Positions 6,733 through 13,557 of a stretch of 15,199 nt of DNA are shown in pieces. A program made the translations under genes and the position numbers. Below the pieces are notes generated by a model, which did not search any database, was not told the origin of the DNA, and saw only the letters and a program-made list of their open reading frames with translations. The DNA is taken from the NCBI GenBank assembly GCA_002482845.1, contig DLGT01000021.1, positions 1 through 15,199 on the forward strand, read 5' to 3'. The first letter of the stretch is position 1. Each line of letters begins with the position of its first letter. The DNA comes from Saprospiraceae bacterium UBA7687 (GTDB lineage: Bacteria; Bacteroidota; Bacteroidia; Chitinophagales; Saprospiraceae).

Positions 6733-8187
6733 ATGACGTTACTTATCATCATCATAGCGCTGGCCCTAATTTTTGATTATATCAATGGGTTTCACGATGC
6801 AGCAAATTCAATAGCTACGGTTGTTTCCACCAAAGTGTTGACACCTTTCCAAGCAGTCGTTTGGGCAGCTGTATTTAATTTTGCAGCTTATTTTATATTC
6901 AAAGATCATGGTGTTGCCAATACGGTAGCAAAAACGGTCAATGAAGGTGTCAATAGTGCTGGCGTGCCATACATTACACTCACCGTAATCATGGCTGGAC
7001 TTCTAGCTGCTATATTCTGGAACTTATTGACTTGGTGGTTTGGAATTCCTTCTAGTTCGTCGCATACACTTATTGGTGGATTTGCAGGGTCCGCAATTGC
7101 CCATGCTGGGTTTGAAGCTATAGATTCTGGTATCATATTAAAAACAGCGTCCTTTATATTTTTAGCGCCTTTAGTAGGTATGATCATGGCTTTTATCATA
7201 AGTATATGGTTTTTACATGCTTTCAAAAAGACATTTTTACCCAAATTACTTTCTCTTGCGATTTTAGGATGTGTATTTTACTTCATACCAAACTTGATGG
7301 TAAAAAGTCCATCTAAAATTATAGGTATCAAAAAAGCTGAAACAGTAGATAATGGAGTAAAGCTGGATGTTTCTTTTAAAACGCCTGCCAATATGATGGG
7401 TCTAAAAAAGGGAGATGTCTTACAGGGTATAAATGATGTGGCTATTACAGATGATAAATCATTAGCCACTACGATTAAATCCTTAAAAAAAGGAGATGCC
7501 GTAAGCTTTAAAGTCTTGAGAAAAGATGAAGAAAAAATCATTGAGACTACTTATCAACCACGATTTAAGTCTGCTTTGATGAATTTGTTAGCCTTTGGTG
7601 AAAACGTAAAATGGTTATTGATTGGTTTTATCATTGGTGTCATAGCTTTATTTACACTGTTTCTTAGTGGACTCAATTACGCACAGAGTGAGAGATGGTT
7701 TAAACGTATGCAACTAGTCTCTTCTGCTGCATTTAGTATCGGACATGGCGGTAATGATAGTCAGAAAGTAATGGGTATTATCACGGTAGCTTTAATAGCT
7801 GGAAATCAAATCACAAGTTTCGAAGAAATGCCTAATTGGGTACCTTTATCTTGTTATACAGTGATCGCTTTAGGAACTATGAGTGGTGGCTGGAAGATCA
7901 TCAAAACAATGGGAACCAAAATCACAAAAGTGACTCCATTCGAAGGTGTAGCTGCAGAAACTGCTGGAGCATTAACCCTATTCATTACGGAAATGCTCAA
8001 AATACCAGTCTCTACCACACATACCATTACTGGATCTATCATAGGTGTAGGTGCTACCAAAAGATTGTCTGCCGTAAGATGGGGCGTAACGATCAATCTT
8101 CTTTGGGCATGGATACTTACCATTCCTGTGAGTGCTGTCATTGCTATGTTATTTTATTCTTTGTTGTCTTTATTTGGCATGGAATAA
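6733..8187 (+). CDS. PiT-family inorganic phosphate transporter with an inserted PDZ-like domain
   Basis: A 484-aa inner-membrane carrier that should import phosphate, or metal phosphate, using an ion gradient. Both inverted PiT halves are present. The first has GFHDAANSIATVVSTK (19-34) and GIPSSSSHTLIGG (104-116). The second has GHGGNDSQKVMG (337-348) and IPVSTTHTITGSIIG (424-438). Between them, residues ~194-276 are not transporter-like and read as a PDZ domain (GLKKGDVLQGIND, AITDDKSL, LKKGDAVSFKVLR). An extra hydrophobic segment (171-190) leads into it and another (292-314) leads out. Basic residues at 164-171 and around 321-325 suggest cytoplasmic flanks, which puts the PDZ outside the cytoplasm. 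It is the second gene of a two-gene operon. The inserted domain might sense or recruit a periplasmic partner, which is inference. Confidence 0.93.
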   Translation: MTLLIIIIALALIFDYINGFHDAANSIATVVSTKVLTPFQAVVWAAVFNFAAYFIFKDHGVANTVAKTVNEGVNSAGVPYITLTVIMAGLLAAIFWNLLTWWFGIPSSSSHTLIGGFAGSAIAHAGFEAIDSGIILKTASFIFLAPLVGMIMAFIISIWFLHAFKKTFLPKLLSLAILGCVFYFIPNLMVKSPSKIIGIKKAETVDNGVKLDVSFKTPANMMGLKKGDVLQGINDVAITDDKSLATTIKSLKKGDAVSFKVLRKDEEKIIETTYQPRFKSALMNLLAFGENVKWLLIGFIIGVIALFTLFLSGLNYAQSERWFKRMQLVSSAAFSIGHGGNDSQKVMGIITVALIAGNQITSFEEMPNWVPLSCYTVIALGTMSGGWKIIKTMGTKITKVTPFEGVAAETAGALTLFITEMLKIPVSTTHTITGSIIGVGATKRLSAVRWGVTINLLWAWILTIPVSAVIAMLFYSLLSLFGME

Positions 8188-8247
8188 GACTTCAATTATT
8201 TTAATACTTTTTTAAAATAATTTATACCAATAAAGCCAGACTAATAC

Positions 8248-8288
8248 ATATGATTATCAATATAATGTGAATATATTGATAATCATAT
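8248..8288 (+). terminator. Long AT-rich hairpin behind the phosphate operon
   Basis: A perfect 17-bp inverted repeat (8248-8264 with 8272-8288) with a 7-nt loop lies 60 nt past the PiT stop. It is AT-only except for two G/C pairs and has no immediate T-run (a TTTTT comes about 11 nt later). Terminator is the likeliest role, but the symmetry would also suit a protein-binding site. Confidence 0.45.
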
Positions 8289-8566
8289 TACTAAGATTTT
8301 TATTAAAAAATGCTTTAAAAGTATCAGCATTATTTTCTTTTTAATTTAAATAAATATGGACTTTGTAAAATCTCTGCGAAAGTCCACAAATGAAGAAATT
8401 TAAATATCTAACTGAAAGTTAAAAGGAATCGAAAAAACTGTTTTTAATTGTTCGATACTTATTATTGTCTTAAGAAAAAAATAAGAGAAACCTGCCAAAA
8501 TCGGATGTGTGTTTAAAAGAAATAAAATAAAATGTATATTATTTATTAATATATTAAAAATAACAA
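8289..8566. other. AT-rich spacer before the porin pair
   Basis: Part of a 426-bp gene-free stretch (8188-8613). It contains an 8-bp inverted repeat, TGGACTTT (8357-8364) with AAAGTCCA (8379-8386), separated by 14 nt. I see no convincing reading frame or RNA gene in it. Confidence 0.4.
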
Positions 8567-8574
8567 TACATTTG
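8567..8574 (+). promoter_or_regulatory. -7 element of the porin pair
   Basis: TACATTTG, identical to the box before the DUF47 gene. A start near 8580 gives a leader of about 34 nt to the ATG at 8614 and shows that the longer frame from 8509 is not used. Confidence 0.6.
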
Positions 8575-8613
8575 TACTCGAAACACATTAATATACGAAA
8601 ACAATTTATCAAA

Positions 8614-9177
8614 ATGTTCAAAAAATTAGTTCTGACTATTGGTTTTTTTGGATGTCTTAGTGCTATTGTAAATGCACAACTAGGTATTAGAGCTGGATTG
8701 AATTTTTCATCTACTAAAATTGAAGTACTTGGAATTAACGCTAATACCGACTCTAAAGTAGGAGTTCATTTTGGACTTTTAAATGATTTTAAACTAGCTG
8801 ATAAAATAATCTTTAGACCAGGGGTATTGTTTTCTCTAAAAGGAGGAAAAACAGATGAATCTTCATTAAATTATTCTTACATTGAAGTTCCTTTTTCTTT
8901 AATATATAACTTTACTGGCGAAGATTCAGGATTTTTTGCAGAAGCAGGACCTTATGTAGGGTTACTTTTGGCTGCAAAGAGTGAAGATGACGATATTAAG
9001 GACGAATTCAATTCTTTAGACTTTGGCTTAAATATAGGTCTTGGTTATGATCTTGGGAACTTTATTCTCGGTGCTAATTATGGAATTGGATTAGTAAATA
9101 TTTCAAAAGAAGTAGTTGGTTTCGACGCAACTGCAAAGAACAACAATTTCTCATTATATGGTATTTATCAATTTTAA
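8614..9177 (+). CDS. Small outer-membrane beta-barrel protein (OMP_b-brl / porin family), first of a tandem pair
   Basis: A 187-aa precursor with a clear signal peptide (MFKKLVLTIGFFGCLSAIVNA, then QLGIRAGLNFSS). The mature part alternates short amphipathic strands with Gly-rich turns (GVHFGLLNDFKL, FRPGVLFSLKGG, YIEVPFSLIYNF, FFAEAGPYVGLLL, DFGLNIGLGYDLGN) and ends in YQF, the C-terminal Phe signal read by the BAM assembly machinery. This suits an eight-stranded barrel of the PF13568-like group common in Bacteroidota. Ligand or function is unknown. The frame is open from 8509, but the signal peptide and the -7 box at 8567 fix the start at 8614. It is co-transcribed with a close paralogue 36 nt downstream. 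Confidence 0.88.
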   Translation: MFKKLVLTIGFFGCLSAIVNAQLGIRAGLNFSSTKIEVLGINANTDSKVGVHFGLLNDFKLADKIIFRPGVLFSLKGGKTDESSLNYSYIEVPFSLIYNFTGEDSGFFAEAGPYVGLLLAAKSEDDDIKDEFNSLDFGLNIGLGYDLGNFILGANYGIGLVNISKEVVGFDATAKNNNFSLYGIYQF

Positions 9178-9213
9178 TAATATTTTTTAACTCACAATCA
9201 AAAATTTTAACCA

Positions 9214-9798
9214 ATGAAAAAGTTGTATTTTACACTATTAGTATTTTTAGGATTAATCCAATTCTCAAATGCTCAATTAGGAGTTAGAGCTGGATTAAAT
9301 CTATCATCATTTTCTACAGAAAGCTCAGGACTTTCTATAAGTTCCGACACAAAAGTTGGTTTTCACTTCGGTTTAACTAACGATTTTAAAGTGACAGACA
9401 ATATAACTTTCAGACCAGGTCTACTTTATTCTGCAAAAGGAGGAAGTTTTACAGTAGAATTTGGTGGACAAAGTGAAACTGTTACAGCTTCATACAGTTA
9501 CTTGGATGTCCCTTTGAGCTTTGTTTATAACTTTAGTACTGAAGAAAAAGGATTTTTTCTTGAGGCAGGACCTTATGTGGGATTACTTTTATCAGCAAAA
9601 AGCGATGATGAAGACATCAAGGATAGTTTTAATTCTCTTGACTTTGGCTTAAATATTGGCTTAGGTTATGATCTAGGTAATATAGTTGTTGGCGCAAATT
9701 ATGGTTTAGGTTTAGCAAATATTGCAAAAACTGAAGACGGAGATGATTCAACTGCTAAAAATAAAAATATCTCAATCTACGCTATTTATCAGTTTTAA
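9214..9798 (+). CDS. Small outer-membrane beta-barrel protein, second of a tandem pair
   Basis: A 194-aa precursor (MKKLYFTLLVFLGLIQFSNA, then QLGVRAGLNLSS) that aligns end to end with the gene before it. The two are nearly identical over FNSLDFGLNIGLGYDLGN, AGPYVGLLL and the C-terminal IYQF. They differ mainly in two stretches that should be surface loops: after residue ~30 (STESSGLSISSDT) and near residues 85-95 (GGQSETVTASYS, several residues longer). This is the pattern of a recent tandem duplication with loop divergence. No TAnnTTTG box lies in the 36-bp gap, so it probably shares the upstream promoter. The operon ends at the strong terminator at 9849-9896. Confidence 0.88.
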   Translation: MKKLYFTLLVFLGLIQFSNAQLGVRAGLNLSSFSTESSGLSISSDTKVGFHFGLTNDFKVTDNITFRPGLLYSAKGGSFTVEFGGQSETVTASYSYLDVPLSFVYNFSTEEKGFFLEAGPYVGLLLSAKSDDEDIKDSFNSLDFGLNIGLGYDLGNIVVGANYGLGLANIAKTEDGDDSTAKNKNISIYAIYQF

Positions 9799-9812
9799 TG
9801 GCAACTAATTAT

Positions 9813-9838
9813 AGCTAAAAAAGTCTAATTTTTTAGCT
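9813..9838 (+). other. A/T-stem hairpin just after the porin pair
   Basis: AGCTAAAAAA (9813-9822) and TTTTTTAGCT (9829-9838) form a perfect 10-bp stem with a 6-nt loop, 10 bp ahead of the main terminator. It has no U-tract after it. It may protect the mRNA 3' end or act as a first terminator. Confidence 0.4.
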
Positions 9839-9848
9839 GACAAATCGT

Positions 9849-9896
9849 AAACAAGTCCTAAATTTTTACTGAAATTTAGGACTTGTTTTTTTTTTT
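9849..9896 (+). terminator. Strong rho-independent terminator of the porin operon
   Basis: A perfect 17-bp stem (9849-9865 with 9872-9888) with a 6-nt loop (TTACTG) is followed by Ts through 9896. It is the clearest intrinsic terminator in the window. Confidence 0.92.
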
Positions 9897-10171
9897 ACAG
9901 AAGATCTTTTCAATTATTAATTCTTCATAATTAAGCGATTAGCTTAAATTAATCTTTCTTTGAAAATCTGATTGTTATAATTATATAAATTATAACAATC
10001 CCAATTGCTCCATCGCGGTTACAAATTAGAAAAAATCGATTACTGAGATTTCTACACGCTCGTCTTTCAATTATTTCGTAAGATAGTTTCCATAACAATT
10101 ACTTTTTACAAGATGTTTTTGTATATTAAATTAATATTAAACTGTTTTAATGAAGTGAACCATTATAGATT
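9897..10171. other. Convergent intergenic spacer
   Basis: This lies between the porin terminator and the 3' end of the minus-strand DUF6089 operon. It holds the 13-bp hairpin listed at 9970-10000 and a loose 11-nt A/T direct repeat (ATATTAAATTA, ATATTAAACTG) at 10123-10144. I see no gene in it. Confidence 0.45.
9970..10000 (-). terminator. Possible terminator for the DUF6089 operon
   Basis: GATTGTTATAATT (9970-9982) and AATTATAACAATC (9988-10000) form a perfect 13-bp stem with a 5-nt loop. On the minus strand AGATTTTC follows, so a short T-run is present. It is 172 nt past the stop codon at 10172, which is far for a terminator. Confidence 0.4.
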
Positions 10172-11032
10172 TTAAAAATGACACTTGCGTCCGTGGCGGA
10201 ATGATCGTCTTCGTTTTTTATAATCAACTACATTGAGTTTGTATCCTACTGTAAAGCTATTAAAAAAGTACCAATCATTATCTCTGTCGTTTCCTCTTGC
10301 TAGAGTTTCTAATTCATTCGCAGGTGGACCACTAGGTAATTCGTCAGCTCGATAAGAAATATCAGCAGCTATGGGACCTTTGAATTGTCTAAGTAACTCA
10401 AAATCTGGATAATCTTCAGAAACGTCATCTAGATAATCTGTAAATGTAATCCTTGGTCCTATCTCAAAGGATATATACACATCTGGTCTAATAAAATAAG
10501 ATAATCCAAAACCAAAAGGAATACCTACCTGGTGTAATAAATATGGAGCTTTGTGTCCTGGCAATCCTTGGCCCTCTGTGCTTAATGGCTGTAAGTCATA
10601 CCATCTTCCATTATAAGACGCCTTGGGATTAAAATTAAAATAGGTAATACCAAAATAAACAAATGGCTTAAGGTTGAATTTGCGCAGTTTTTTAAACATA
10701 TCCAATAATTCTAGCTCTGCCAATAATGAAACGTCTTTTATATCTGTCACAAAATGCAAATTTCGAGCTGCTCTCCATGCATCTTTAGAGTCTCTGTCAT
10801 AAGCACTTATTGAAGTTTTCGTATATTTTAGTTTTAATGCAAATGATTCTGAAAAATGATAGCCTAAGTGTACACTCTTAAGAAATCTAGCACCCTGAAA
10901 ACTAATGCGACTACTGTAATGACTGATATCTCCTTGGTAAGTTGTACCTCCTATACTTGCGCCAATATCAATGTACTGCCCTCTACTAGAGAAAGACAAA
11001 CACACGAAGCATATGAACAAATACTTAACCAT
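10172..11032 (-). CDS. DUF6089 / PorG-like outer-membrane protein, second gene of a pair
   Basis: A 286-aa precursor with a signal peptide (MVKYLFICFVCLSFSSRG, then QYIDIGASIGG). DUF6089 hallmarks follow in order: TTYQGDIS near the start, AARNLHF, KPFVYFGITYFNFNPKA, LQPLSTEGQGLPG, GIPFGFGLSYFIRPDVYISFEIG and TFTDYLDDVSEDY. The family includes PorG, an outer-membrane component of the Bacteroidota type IX secretion and gliding machinery, but many members are uncharacterised, so a T9SS role is inference. The C-terminus is odd: after the last strand it has a strongly basic tail (KKRRRSFRHGRK) before the terminal CHF. The ATG lies 7 nt after the stop of its paralogue, so the two are surely one transcript and probably form or attach to the same complex. 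Confidence 0.85.
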   Translation of the reverse strand: MVKYLFICFVCLSFSSRGQYIDIGASIGGTTYQGDISHYSSRISFQGARFLKSVHLGYHFSESFALKLKYTKTSISAYDRDSKDAWRAARNLHFVTDIKDVSLLAELELLDMFKKLRKFNLKPFVYFGITYFNFNPKASYNGRWYDLQPLSTEGQGLPGHKAPYLLHQVGIPFGFGLSYFIRPDVYISFEIGPRITFTDYLDDVSEDYPDFELLRQFKGPIAADISYRADELPSGPPANELETLARGNDRDNDWYFFNSFTVGYKLNVVDYKKRRRSFRHGRKCHF

Positions 11033-11039
11033 AACTAAA

Positions 11040-11948
11040 CTAATTTTTGATTACCCCATCAATTATTTCATTATTTTTGGATGATTCTGAACTTGAAATT
11101 TTTATGAATGAATATTTAATATAAAAACCAAAATGAGTATACCAATCGTTTTGGCTAGGATTGCCACGAAGGGTTCCTGTAGGAACTCTAGCATTATCCG
11201 TGCCAAAGTACTCTCCTGTTCTGTTTGACAATTGAGCGCCCAGATAATTACCTGCCGCCATCATTTCATCATAGTTTACATAAGTACCACTGACATCATC
11301 AATGTAATCTGTAAATGTTTTACGTGGTGCGGCTTCAATTCCAATGCTTATTTTTTTTGTCAAGTCAAACTCTATTGCTATTCCTATTGGCCTTGAAATT
11401 GCTGTAAGGCTATATGGTTTTTTATCATTACTTGACATCGTTTGGCCCTCGGTTCCTATGGGCTGAAGTGCTACTGACTTACCTTGATATGTGGTGGATG
11501 GGTTAAATCTAAAGAAATTCAAACCAGCTGTGATGTATAGCCTGACCTTGTATCTATCTAATCTTTTAATGAGTTTATTCACTTTGAGATCCGTGTAAAT
11601 ACCAAATTCGTAAATAGGGGTTGTAAAATTAAGATTGCGTGATTTTCTAGTTTCATCTAATGAGAATCGATCATCTCCTGTCAATCGACCACTCATAAAA
11701 CGAGCATTTATAGAAGCCCAATCCGTGACATTGCTACCAAGTGTAGCTCCCCAACTAAATCTAGCAGGACCGGTGCTGAGCCCTATAGTCCTAGGTGTCA
11801 GATCTCCATGATAATACATGGCCCCGATGTGTATCTTGGTATATAAATTTTGCCCTTGTACGCCACATAATCCTATAAAAACAAATATAGATACGCGGAA
11901 ATACAAACGCAAAAGAATTTGCATCTTCATTCTCATTGGTGCTCTCAA
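11040..11948 (-). CDS. DUF6089 / PorG-like outer-membrane protein, first gene of a pair
   Basis: A 302-aa paralogue of the gene that follows it. It shares the order YYHGDLTPR, RKSRNLNF, YITAGLNFFRFNPS, LQPIGTEGQTMSS, RPIGIAIEFDLTKKISIGIEA and TFTDYIDDVSGTY. The signal peptide is a long hydrophobic core (LLRLYFRVSIFVFIGLCGVQG, then Q shortly after). Four in-frame Met codons (1, 5, 7, 9) are candidates: Met1 leaves a leader of only ~11 nt from the predicted start, and Met5 (11936) or Met7 (11930) are equally good. Both proteins keep the TEGQ and TDY(L/I)DDVS motifs, while the extracellular-looking regions differ. Expression is from the consensus promoter at 11965-11994. The function is unknown beyond an outer-membrane barrel. 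A T9SS link is possible, but no other por/gld gene is in the window. Confidence 0.83.
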   Translation of the reverse strand: MRAPMRMKMQILLRLYFRVSIFVFIGLCGVQGQNLYTKIHIGAMYYHGDLTPRTIGLSTGPARFSWGATLGSNVTDWASINARFMSGRLTGDDRFSLDETRKSRNLNFTTPIYEFGIYTDLKVNKLIKRLDRYKVRLYITAGLNFFRFNPSTTYQGKSVALQPIGTEGQTMSSNDKKPYSLTAISRPIGIAIEFDLTKKISIGIEAAPRKTFTDYIDDVSGTYVNYDEMMAAGNYLGAQLSNRTGEYFGTDNARVPTGTLRGNPSQNDWYTHFGFYIKYSFIKISSSESSKNNEIIDGVIKN

Positions 11949-11964
11949 TAAATAGGTGTTGGTG

Positions 11965-11994
11965 CAAAATTAAATAAGTTTTAGGAGTTAACAA
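11965..11994 (-). promoter_or_regulatory. Promoter of the DUF6089 operon
   Basis: On the minus strand TTG (11992-11994), a 19-nt spacer and TAATTTTG (11965-11972) make a complete Bacteroidota -33/-7 promoter. Transcription should start near 11959. Confidence 0.7.
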
Positions 11995-12116
11995 CCATTT
12001 TCATACGACAACAAGCTCAAAAGTAAAATTAATGACAAATGAGTAGAATTTTGTTGATGGGGCGTAGATTAGTTTTGATTAATGGTAGGTTGTTAAATTA
12101 AACAGTCTATTTGGTT

Positions 12117-12198
12117 CAAGCGTGTAAGGCTTGCTTTTTTGTGTCTTTTTACCATAGGTTTCGTCTATGGTTATTCATATTCAAGCCTTATCAGGCTT
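12117..12198 (+). repeat. Solitary three-hairpin repeat element
   Basis: Three stem-loops occur in fixed order. A is CAAGC/GCTTG (12117-12133) followed by T6 at 12135-12140. B is CCATAGG-TTTCG-TCTATGG (12152-12170). C is AAGCC/GGCTT (12183-12198). Between B and C is TTATTCATATT. The same order, spacing and linker (TTATTCAAATT) occur at 14772-14855, so this is a diverged copy of the array element. Stem B differs from the array copies by paired changes and one G.U pair that forms only in plus-strand RNA. It lies between the DUF6089 promoter and the 3' end of rimM, outside any gene. Confidence 0.75.
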
Positions 12199-12222
12199 AA
12201 AAGACAACCTAATTTCTAGACA

Positions 12223-12732
12223 TTAAATATCTAAAATGCCTTCAGGTAAATCCATGTAAATTATTTTGTTTTTATCATTGATTTCTACGATAAATTGATC
12301 TATCAATGGTAAGTAGAAAGGTTTAGCATCTTTCTGCACAACGGCCATAATCTGCTGTGGAAAAATTTCTACAGCTATGATGGTGCCTATATTTTCATTA
12401 TTGCTGAATATGGCAAAATCCAGGAGTTGTTCCTTATCTTTTTGATTTGCAAATTCGGATGAAGTAATATTTTTTTCTTCCATATAAAGATCCTTCAAAC
12501 TGATGGTAGCTGCATCTTCAGGATCATCCATTTCTTCAAACTTAACGAGAATTTGATTGGTTTCTCTTACAGACTCGATAAAATATGGCACGTAAGAACC
12601 ATTAATAAGGATAAATACATGGGCAGCATTTACAAAATCTTCAAGAAATTCATCCGGAATATCTGTTTTCATCTCTCCACGTGTACCTACAGGTTTGAGA
12701 ATGCTGCCTATTTTTACAAACTTTTTTGCCAT
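12223..12732 (-). CDS. rimM: Ribosome maturation factor RimM
   Basis: A 169-aa cytoplasmic protein that binds ribosomal protein uS19 and helps mature the 30S subunit head. The N-terminal RimM domain shows KIGSILKPVGTRGEMKT (7-23), a VFILINGSYVPYFIESV strand pair and VKFEEMDDPEDAATI. The C-terminal PRC-barrel half carries LLDFAIF, IGTIIAVE and the closing DLPEGILDI, typical of Bacteroidota RimM. The length is normal. The usual rpsP-rimM-trmD neighbours are absent. Instead it sits 11 nt after a lipoprotein gene, probably in one transcript with it and perhaps with mnmA. No intrinsic terminator with a T-run follows on the minus strand before the repeat element at 12117-12198. Confidence 0.9.
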   Translation of the reverse strand: MAKKFVKIGSILKPVGTRGEMKTDIPDEFLEDFVNAAHVFILINGSYVPYFIESVRETNQILVKFEEMDDPEDAATISLKDLYMEEKNITSSEFANQKDKEQLLDFAIFSNNENIGTIIAVEIFPQQIMAVVQKDAKPFYLPLIDQFIVEINDKNKIIYMDLPEGILDI

Positions 12733-12743
12733 TTCGTGTTTGT

Positions 12744-13481
12744 CTAATTAACTTCTATCAAAGTAAGTGTATGCTTAAATCCTTTTTGTGCCTTGGTTTC
12801 CCATGGGTCATTCGGTCTACTACCATCTGAATCATAAACGATCATTTCACGTTTCAAAAGACCAATACCTTTACCATAATACTCAGTCATATCCCTAAAG
12901 TTAATAATAGTATTTTCTTTGACCAAGTTCACTTTAATTGCAGGTACTTGTTGTCCATTAAAATCAAATGGTTCATTTATTTCTTCCATTCTTGGATTTA
13001 AGCCACGGAATAAAGTAATGGGTTCGCCACCTACCACTACAGTCAAATCTTCATACAAAAATACATTGGCATTCCATCTCAATCCCTTTTTAATAGGAAA
13101 AACCAATTTTACTTGCCTAATATTTTCTTCTGTTCTGATCGCCATATTTTTGTCTACTGAACAAGTCCAAGTATTGGTAGAAATCCAAGGGTCTGACGCA
13201 TTTCTTTTGAAGAATCTCTGCAATCTAAATGCTGTTTTACCAGTTGCATCCACAAATGTATCACCTACTACTTCTCTAATAAACGATCTAAACGTATCTC
13301 TCCTTGTACCACCTGACGACAATATGATACTATCTGATGCATAGACCCAAGACTTACCAACACTGACCGGAAAAAAATCATATCCAAAGGTGGCCTCATC
13401 TAATATTTCGGTTTCACTATTGCAAGAAGTCATCACAAATATTGCAACAAAAGAAAGTAGTAGAAAGACAAAATTTTTCAT
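12744..13481 (-). CDS. Uncharacterised lipoprotein
   Basis: A 245-aa lipoprotein precursor. Residues 1-19 form a type II signal peptide ending in VMTS before Cys20, which should be lipidated. The acidic NSETE just after it may influence surface export, though it is not a clear export signal. The mature part is beta-rich and contains YDFFPVSVGKSWVYASDS, a Trp-rich central region (DPWISTNTWTC) and YYGKGIGLLKREM near the end. That last pattern recurs in Bacteroidota hypothetical proteins, where a domain starts with 'yfP...G..W.Y' and ends with 'ya.GiGlvk.e'. I cannot assign a function. It lies 11 nt before rimM and 76 nt after mnmA. No exact promoter box was found in the 76-bp gap, so transcription from mnmA is plausible. 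Confidence 0.75.
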   Translation of the reverse strand: MKNFVFLLLSFVAIFVMTSCNSETEILDEATFGYDFFPVSVGKSWVYASDSIILSSGGTRRDTFRSFIREVVGDTFVDATGKTAFRLQRFFKRNASDPWISTNTWTCSVDKNMAIRTEENIRQVKLVFPIKKGLRWNANVFLYEDLTVVVGGEPITLFRGLNPRMEEINEPFDFNGQQVPAIKVNLVKENTIINFRDMTEYYGKGIGLLKREMIVYDSDGSRPNDPWETKAQKGFKHTLTLIEVN

Positions 13482-13557
13482 ATTATGATAAAATTTAATT
13501 TATTAAAACTTAGTATTAAGCATCTTAACGCATACTATATAGAAATTATTATCTGTT

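Noticed and set aside
8400..8621. 73-aa minus-strand open frame
   Set aside because: It overlaps the promoter and start of the first porin on the opposite strand, and its Ile/Phe/Asn-rich content is what AT-rich intergenic DNA gives.
10123..10144. Second Pho-box-like 11-nt repeat
   Set aside because: It is an imperfect A/T repeat in a convergent intergenic region without a gene start, so it is kept only as a warning about chance repeats.
11988..12096. Small MITE bounded by TTAACAACC and GGTTGTTAA
   Set aside because: The 9-bp inverted repeat is short, the left copy overlaps the -33 region of a consensus promoter, and no target-site duplication was seen.
13511..13533. Terminator between mnmA and the lipoprotein gene
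   Set aside because: The TTAAG-CAT-CTTAA palindrome has only five mostly A/T pairs and a 3-nt loop, too weak to call.
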